Assembly: GCA_963628435.1 (NCBI GenBank)
Contig: CAVGEY010000018.1
Span: forward strand, 1 to 40,874
Length of the DNA: 40,874 nucleotides
Direction of reading: 5' to 3'
Source: CAKSQF01 sp963628435
Lineage (GTDB): Bacteria > Bacillota > Clostridia > Oscillospirales > CAG-272
Part shown: in pieces, positions 40,125 to 40,874 of the stretch
Layout of the letters: every line of letters starts with the position of its first letter
How positions within the stretch are numbered: position 1 is the first letter of the stretch
Position numbers and translations under genes: made by a program
The notes under the pieces: model-generated
Seen by the model: only the letters and a program-made list of their open reading frames with translations
Databases searched by the model: none
Told to the model about the DNA's origin: nothing

Positions 40125-40835
40125 TTATTCTTCCTTATTTAATTCCGATATAGCTTTTTCAATAGTATATGTATACCTTTGAGGCTTTCCCTGCATCTTA
40201 TTGAACTTGTCTGTATTCCACTTTTTAAGTGCCGTAAAACATCCTTGATTAGCATCATTATAAATTATGCTATCAAACGGCTTTTCTTCCTGCATTGTAG
40301 TCAACTGTAAATATCTGGGTTTTTCATTCGGAGGACAAATCAAAATAGATACCTGCTCAAATTCCTTACCTAATTCTATCATGTCCTCTTTTAACTTATC
40401 AAAACTGAAAAACTGTTTTGTACGTATACTGAAAGGATAAACAGCAAAAGATTTTTCCGTAGCCTCGATTCCTGTGTCAGGATATTTATACCCGCCGAAA
40501 ACTTTTAGATAAGAATATTCTTTGTGTTTTATTCGGTTTTCCAAATCGGCTGTTCTTTTATTATTTTCTGCGGTATCATAGTCATCTTTTGAGGCACTTA
40601 TCACGACATATCCGTCTTTGCTATGACCGCGAGATAGTCTATTTAAGTTTGCTTCGTTTAATTCTCTTAAACCGCAAGAATTGTGAATGTATGGCTCTTG
40701 TTTTTCTCTCAACTGACAGTTAAGATTATTTCCTGCCCAGTTTGCTGATGCAGCCATTATATTGATGGGAAACTGTTCAATATAAAGATTTATATCATCC
40801 TCTTTCAGCAATTCTTCATCATAACCAAGTATCAT
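40125..40835 (-). CDS. hypothetical protein of accessory character (possibly DUF3293-like)
   Basis: A 236-residue soluble, charged protein that I do not recognise with confidence. The middle segment GYVVISASKDDYDTAENN, followed by a helix with regular Leu and Arg (KRTADLENRIK), VFGGYKYPDTG and KSFAVYPF, resembles phage and plasmid proteins of the DUF3293-like type (an N-R-L helix, then GGY, then an E-x-SF strand), but this is a pattern impression. No signal peptide or membrane segment. ATG at 40835 has GAGAGG about 13 nt upstream, a long spacing, and a TATAAT (40843-40848) just before it. It lies beyond the terminator of the rplU operon and opens to the window edge. Confidence 0.65.
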   Translation of the reverse strand: MILGYDEELLKEDDINLYIEQFPINIMAASANWAGNNLNCQLREKQEPYIHNSCGLRELNEANLNRLSRGHSKDGYVVISASKDDYDTAENNKRTADLENRIKHKEYSYLKVFGGYKYPDTGIEATEKSFAVYPFSIRTKQFFSFDKLKEDMIELGKEFEQVSILICPPNEKPRYLQLTTMQEEKPFDSIIYNDANQGCFTALKKWNTDKFNKMQGKPQRYTYTIEKAISELNKEE

Positions 40836-40874
40836 AAATTAAATTATACCTCTCTGTATATTTTTATAATTATA

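Noticed and set aside
40116..40137. Tandem CTTCCTTATT repeat near the end of the right-edge gene
   Set aside because: Only two 10-bp copies, partly coding for the acidic C-terminus; too short to mean anything.

Overview
This is chromosomal DNA of a low-to-moderate GC Gram-positive bacterium, most likely a Clostridia member (an Oscillospirales-like gut or rumen anaerobe would fit; this is inference). The evidence is the cdaA-cdaR pair, hemZ, rqcP-divIC, the rplU-prp-rpmA cluster with an L27 extension of the LQFFA type that Prp cleaves, strong AGGAGG ribosome sites, frequent TTG/GTG starts, consensus sigma-A promoters, and BspA-type and CotH/lamin-tail surface proteins. A run of 10 Ns at 38413-38422 marks a scaffold gap, so this is a draft or metagenome assembly.

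Layout. 1-398: two minus-strand promoters and a possible tiny hydrophobic-peptide transcript. 399-9571: mostly minus-strand housekeeping and accessory genes (EamA transporter, sugar-phosphate isomerase, PglF-type nucleotide-sugar dehydratase, histidine phosphatase, DUF523, shared sugar-ABC ATPase, RsuA-type pseudouridine synthase, YajC, GNAT), with a plus-strand Ser/Thr-rich lipoprotein inserted at 7741. 9733-12515: a DUF624/YesL-like membrane protein and a lipoprotein with FKBP and trigger-factor features. 12618-12693: tRNA-Thr(GGU). 12881-17213: a MarR regulator followed by the two halves of a heterodimeric ABC exporter. 17453-18270: ThiT under a TPP riboswitch. 18392-20701: a BspA-like leucine-rich-repeat lipoprotein. 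20776-22079: rpsF-ssb-rpsR. 22124-22363: a lone acyl carrier protein. 22426-22975: rqcP-divIC. 23088-34455: a tight minus-strand operon reading cdaA, cdaR, FAD oxidoreductase, recJ, rel, dtd, hemZ, nucleoside-kinase-like gene. 34495-38456: a TIGR01212 radical-SAM protein and a very large lamin-tail/CotH-kinase surface lipoprotein broken at its signal peptide by the gap. 38772-39972: rplU-prp-rpmA. 40125-40835: an unrecognised gene of accessory character at the right edge.

Functionally, the window joins translation and stress genes (c-di-AMP synthesis and (p)ppGpp metabolism in one operon with RecJ and D-Tyr-tRNA proofreading) with envelope genes (three lipoproteins, CotH, surface-sugar dehydratase). 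Regulation is unusually readable: at least nine promoters have both hexamers at full consensus, and several genes have their start codon settled by a promoter or riboswitch lying inside the longer open frame. No CRISPR array, insertion sequence, prophage or clear defence system was seen. The least explained items are the small unit at 76-323, the palindromes next to promoters, and the right-edge gene.
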